Origin: Pseudozyma flocculosa PF-1
Lineage: Eukaryota; Basidiomycota; Ustilaginomycetes; Ustilaginales; Ustilaginaceae
Direction: 5' to 3'
Length of the DNA stretch: 32,800 nucleotides
NCBI RefSeq assembly: GCF_000417875.1
Contig: NW_006920870.1
Span: forward strand, 587,082-619,881
In this document: one piece after another, positions 31,169 to 32,800 of the stretch
Layout of the letters: each line of letters opens with the position of its first letter
Position numbering within the stretch: the stretch's first letter is position 1
The notes under the pieces: generated by a model
What the model saw: only the letters and a program-made list of their open reading frames with translations
Told to the model about the DNA's origin: nothing
Database searches by the model: none
Translations under genes and position numbers: made by a program

Positions 31169-31910
31169 GCCTCGAGTGCCGGTTCCTACATGAGTCCGTG
31201 GTAAAAGCGAGCAGACGCACGCACACGCACTGTACAGTGGGCAATGCACGCCCGCCCACTGGCCGACCTGCCGCCCGTCTGCGTGCTTTGTTCTTTGGTC
31301 TCTCTCTGCCTTGCCTTGCTTCTGCCGTCCCCCGCCGCGAGGACGTCGAGATGCACCTGCCTCTGACTATGCAAGCAAGTTGGTGCTGTGCGACAGACAT
31401 ACAGATCAGACTAGGGTTAGCGACGAACGACGCTGGCAGCTGTCTGCGACGTGTCGGCGGAAGTGTCCCGCGGGCGGGCGTCACGGCAGCTGGAGTACGG
31501 GCTGCGACCGGTCGATCAGCGAATGGCCTGGTCGTGTCGCAGACTTGGGAGCCAACGTGCGAAAAAAAGAGGCAGGCTCCAGTGTGGGTAGGCACGATGC
31601 GCCGCATTCGTCTTTGCCAGGTTCCATCGACTGTGCCGCGTGTCGATAGAGGGAAGGAAGCGGCTTCGGCGGCGTTTGGAGGGCCAGACGAGCCACCAGC
31701 TGTGTCTGTGCCTAGGTGCGCGAGGCGAAGGCCCCCAGGGTTTCCCGCGGGTTCTCGGAGCGACCTTTTGCTCGGCGAGAGGACGAAGGGCGAGGCTGCG
31801 CGTCGGACGTGGGTGGCAAAGGCCCGCGTCGACCCGCCCGCTCGCCCGCGTCTGGTCCTCGGACTTGGGACAGCGTGTGGTGGCGATGGCCTGGCCAACG
31901 GAAGACAGAG

Positions 31911-31935
31911 TGGCGTGGCGTGGCGTGGCGTGGCG
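31911..31935. repeat. (TGGCG)5 pentanucleotide repeat
   Basis: Five perfect TGGCG units followed by CGGCA in non-coding sequence. Confidence 0.88.
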
Positions 31936-32587
31936 CGGCAGGGAACGACGCGGCGTGCCTGGAAGGAAGGACGCGGTAGGTTGCTTTGGTGGTTTGCCGC
32001 AAAGGTGCCGGCGCTGCCCTTTTCCCAGGCCTCTCAAAGCCCGATGCAGGACCGAGCGCGGCGAAACCAAACACATCGAGCAAGCTGCGCGCGCGTTTGC
32101 CATGGCAGGCCCGGCCTGAAGAGGAGATGGCGCGGTTGGGCGGTCTGGCTCGCCACACCACAGTTTTTCCCCTGGCCTCTTCTGTGACGGTGCGATGCCA
32201 GGCTCGCCTCGCGAGGAGGATTACGCACGGCAGTTTTCCAGGCGGGCTGAAGGTGGGCCTTGAGGCGTGGTCGGTTGTGCCGCGCCCAAGAAGAGAGGCC
32301 AGGTACACACGGTAGGCAGGGCCTGGCAGCGCAGCCAACCTGCCTGATGTCGGCTCGCCGAGGGGAGCATCCAACCGAGTGCCGCCAAAACGCGCGGGCG
32401 CAGGTCGCAGGTCGCAGCAGCGCAGAGGTTGAAGGCAGGCTGGCCTGGCCTGTCGCCCACACGCCGACACGCGGAGCCAGTCGAGCAGGCAGGGCCCGCC
32501 TCTCGTGCCCTCTTGCCCTTCTGCCCCTGCTGGTGCCACATCTCATCTCATCTCAACCACCAACTGAGCTCCCGCTCCCAACCCATC

Positions 32588-32800
32588 ATGCCATCTCGGC
32601 CTCTGGGCGTGCGGGCTTTTGTTTGTGCCCGCCTGGCCGTTCCCACCCGAAGCCTCTTTGGCCCGTTGGTGGCTTGGCCAAGGCATCGTCCCAGGTTAAT
32701 GCCGCACGCAGGGCGCACGCCTGCTGGCCCGCCCGCTCGCTCCTCGGTCGTCGTTGTCGTCGCCGTCGCCGTCGTCGTCGTCGCCGCCGCTCTCGGTCGC
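32588..32800 (+). CDS. Possible N-terminal fragment of a gene, open to the window end
   Basis: An ATG at 32588 follows a C/T/A-rich leader-like stretch that includes (ATCTC)3 at 32540-32554, and the frame is open for all 71 codons to the edge. The first 40 residues are rich in Arg, Ala, Leu and Val with few acids (MPSRPLGVRAFVCARLAVPT), which could be a mitochondrial presequence. The last 20 codons are a Val/Ala run produced by GTC/GCC repeats. No family is recognisable, and the minus strand of the same repeat would read as an Asp/Gly-rich peptide, so coding potential is uncertain on both strands. Confidence 0.2.
   Translation, partial: MPSRPLGVRAFVCARLAVPTRSLFGPLVAWPRHRPRLMPHAGRTPAGPPARSSVVVVVAVAVVVVAAALGR

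Larger units (their letters stand above)
28661..32587. other. Long gene-poor right-hand region
   Basis: About 3.9 kb in which I can support no gene on either strand. The longest open frames (29495-30667 and 31198-32187, plus strand) are low-complexity, lack family motifs, and are not joined by convincing splice sites. The stretch from about 29270 to 31250 is visibly less GC-rich than the genes to its left. It contains several simple repeats (28663-28691 GGGAC type, TCG at 28793-28813, GGC at 29723-29746, TGGCG at 31911-31935) and two short perfect inverted repeats. No transposase, reverse transcriptase, integrase or terminal repeats were seen. Confidence 0.45.

Noticed and set aside
27551..32800. 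Transposon or retroelement remnant in the gene-poor region
   Set aside because: No long terminal repeats, target-site duplications, or recognisable transposase, integrase or reverse transcriptase motifs on either strand.

Overview
The window looks like nuclear DNA from a filamentous or yeast-like fungus, most probably a basidiomycete of the smut lineage (Ustilaginomycotina). The evidence is very high GC with strong third-position GC bias, GT-AG introns of about 80-240 nt, few introns per gene (0-5), and fungal versions of several proteins: a DGAT2 with a Ser/Pro-rich N-terminus, a GH63 protein of the yeast YMR196W type, a Caf120/Skg3-type PH protein and a type II NADH dehydrogenase. No species is assigned; the lineage is an inference from gene structure, not from a search.

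Layout. 1-160 is the start of a Lys/Ala-rich protein on the minus strand, cut by the window edge. 940-1922 (+) is the Hsp90 co-chaperone p23 (three exons), convergent with the minus-strand diacylglycerol acyltransferase DGAT2 (4184-2321, six exons). Upstream of it on the same strand is a large GH63-type glycoside hydrolase (9490-5408, two exons). 11580-12557 (+) is a seven-beta-strand protein-lysine methyltransferase resembling Rkm5. It converges on a long PH-domain protein of the Caf120/Skg3 family (18149-13041, three exons plus an apparent -1 frame break near the C-terminus). 19549-19987 (+) encodes a small basic protein I do not recognise. 21183-22062 (+) is mitochondrial ribosomal protein bS16m. 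23542-22602 (-) is a Bax inhibitor-1 family membrane protein, and 25558-27550 (+) is a mitochondrial external-type NADH dehydrogenase. From 27551 to 32800 I find no gene I can support, apart from a weak possible start at 32588.

The genes are ordinary housekeeping functions (chaperoning, triacylglycerol synthesis, translation, respiration, cell-death and stress control, polarity or mRNA-related scaffolding). They do not form an operon-like or obviously coordinated system. I did not find a mobile element, CRISPR array, tRNA or rRNA. The less ordinary signals are the frame break in the Skg3-like gene, AGGC/CCTG tetranucleotide tracts concentrated in gene-upstream regions (including a 12-bp inverted repeat upstream of the NADH dehydrogenase), a G-quadruplex motif between two converging genes, very long antisense open frames that codon usage explains, and a 5.2-kb gene-poor right end with its own short palindromes and raised GTAC content.

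All exon boundaries were set by hand from GT-AG sites that keep the reading frame and join family-typical protein sequence. None has been checked against transcripts.
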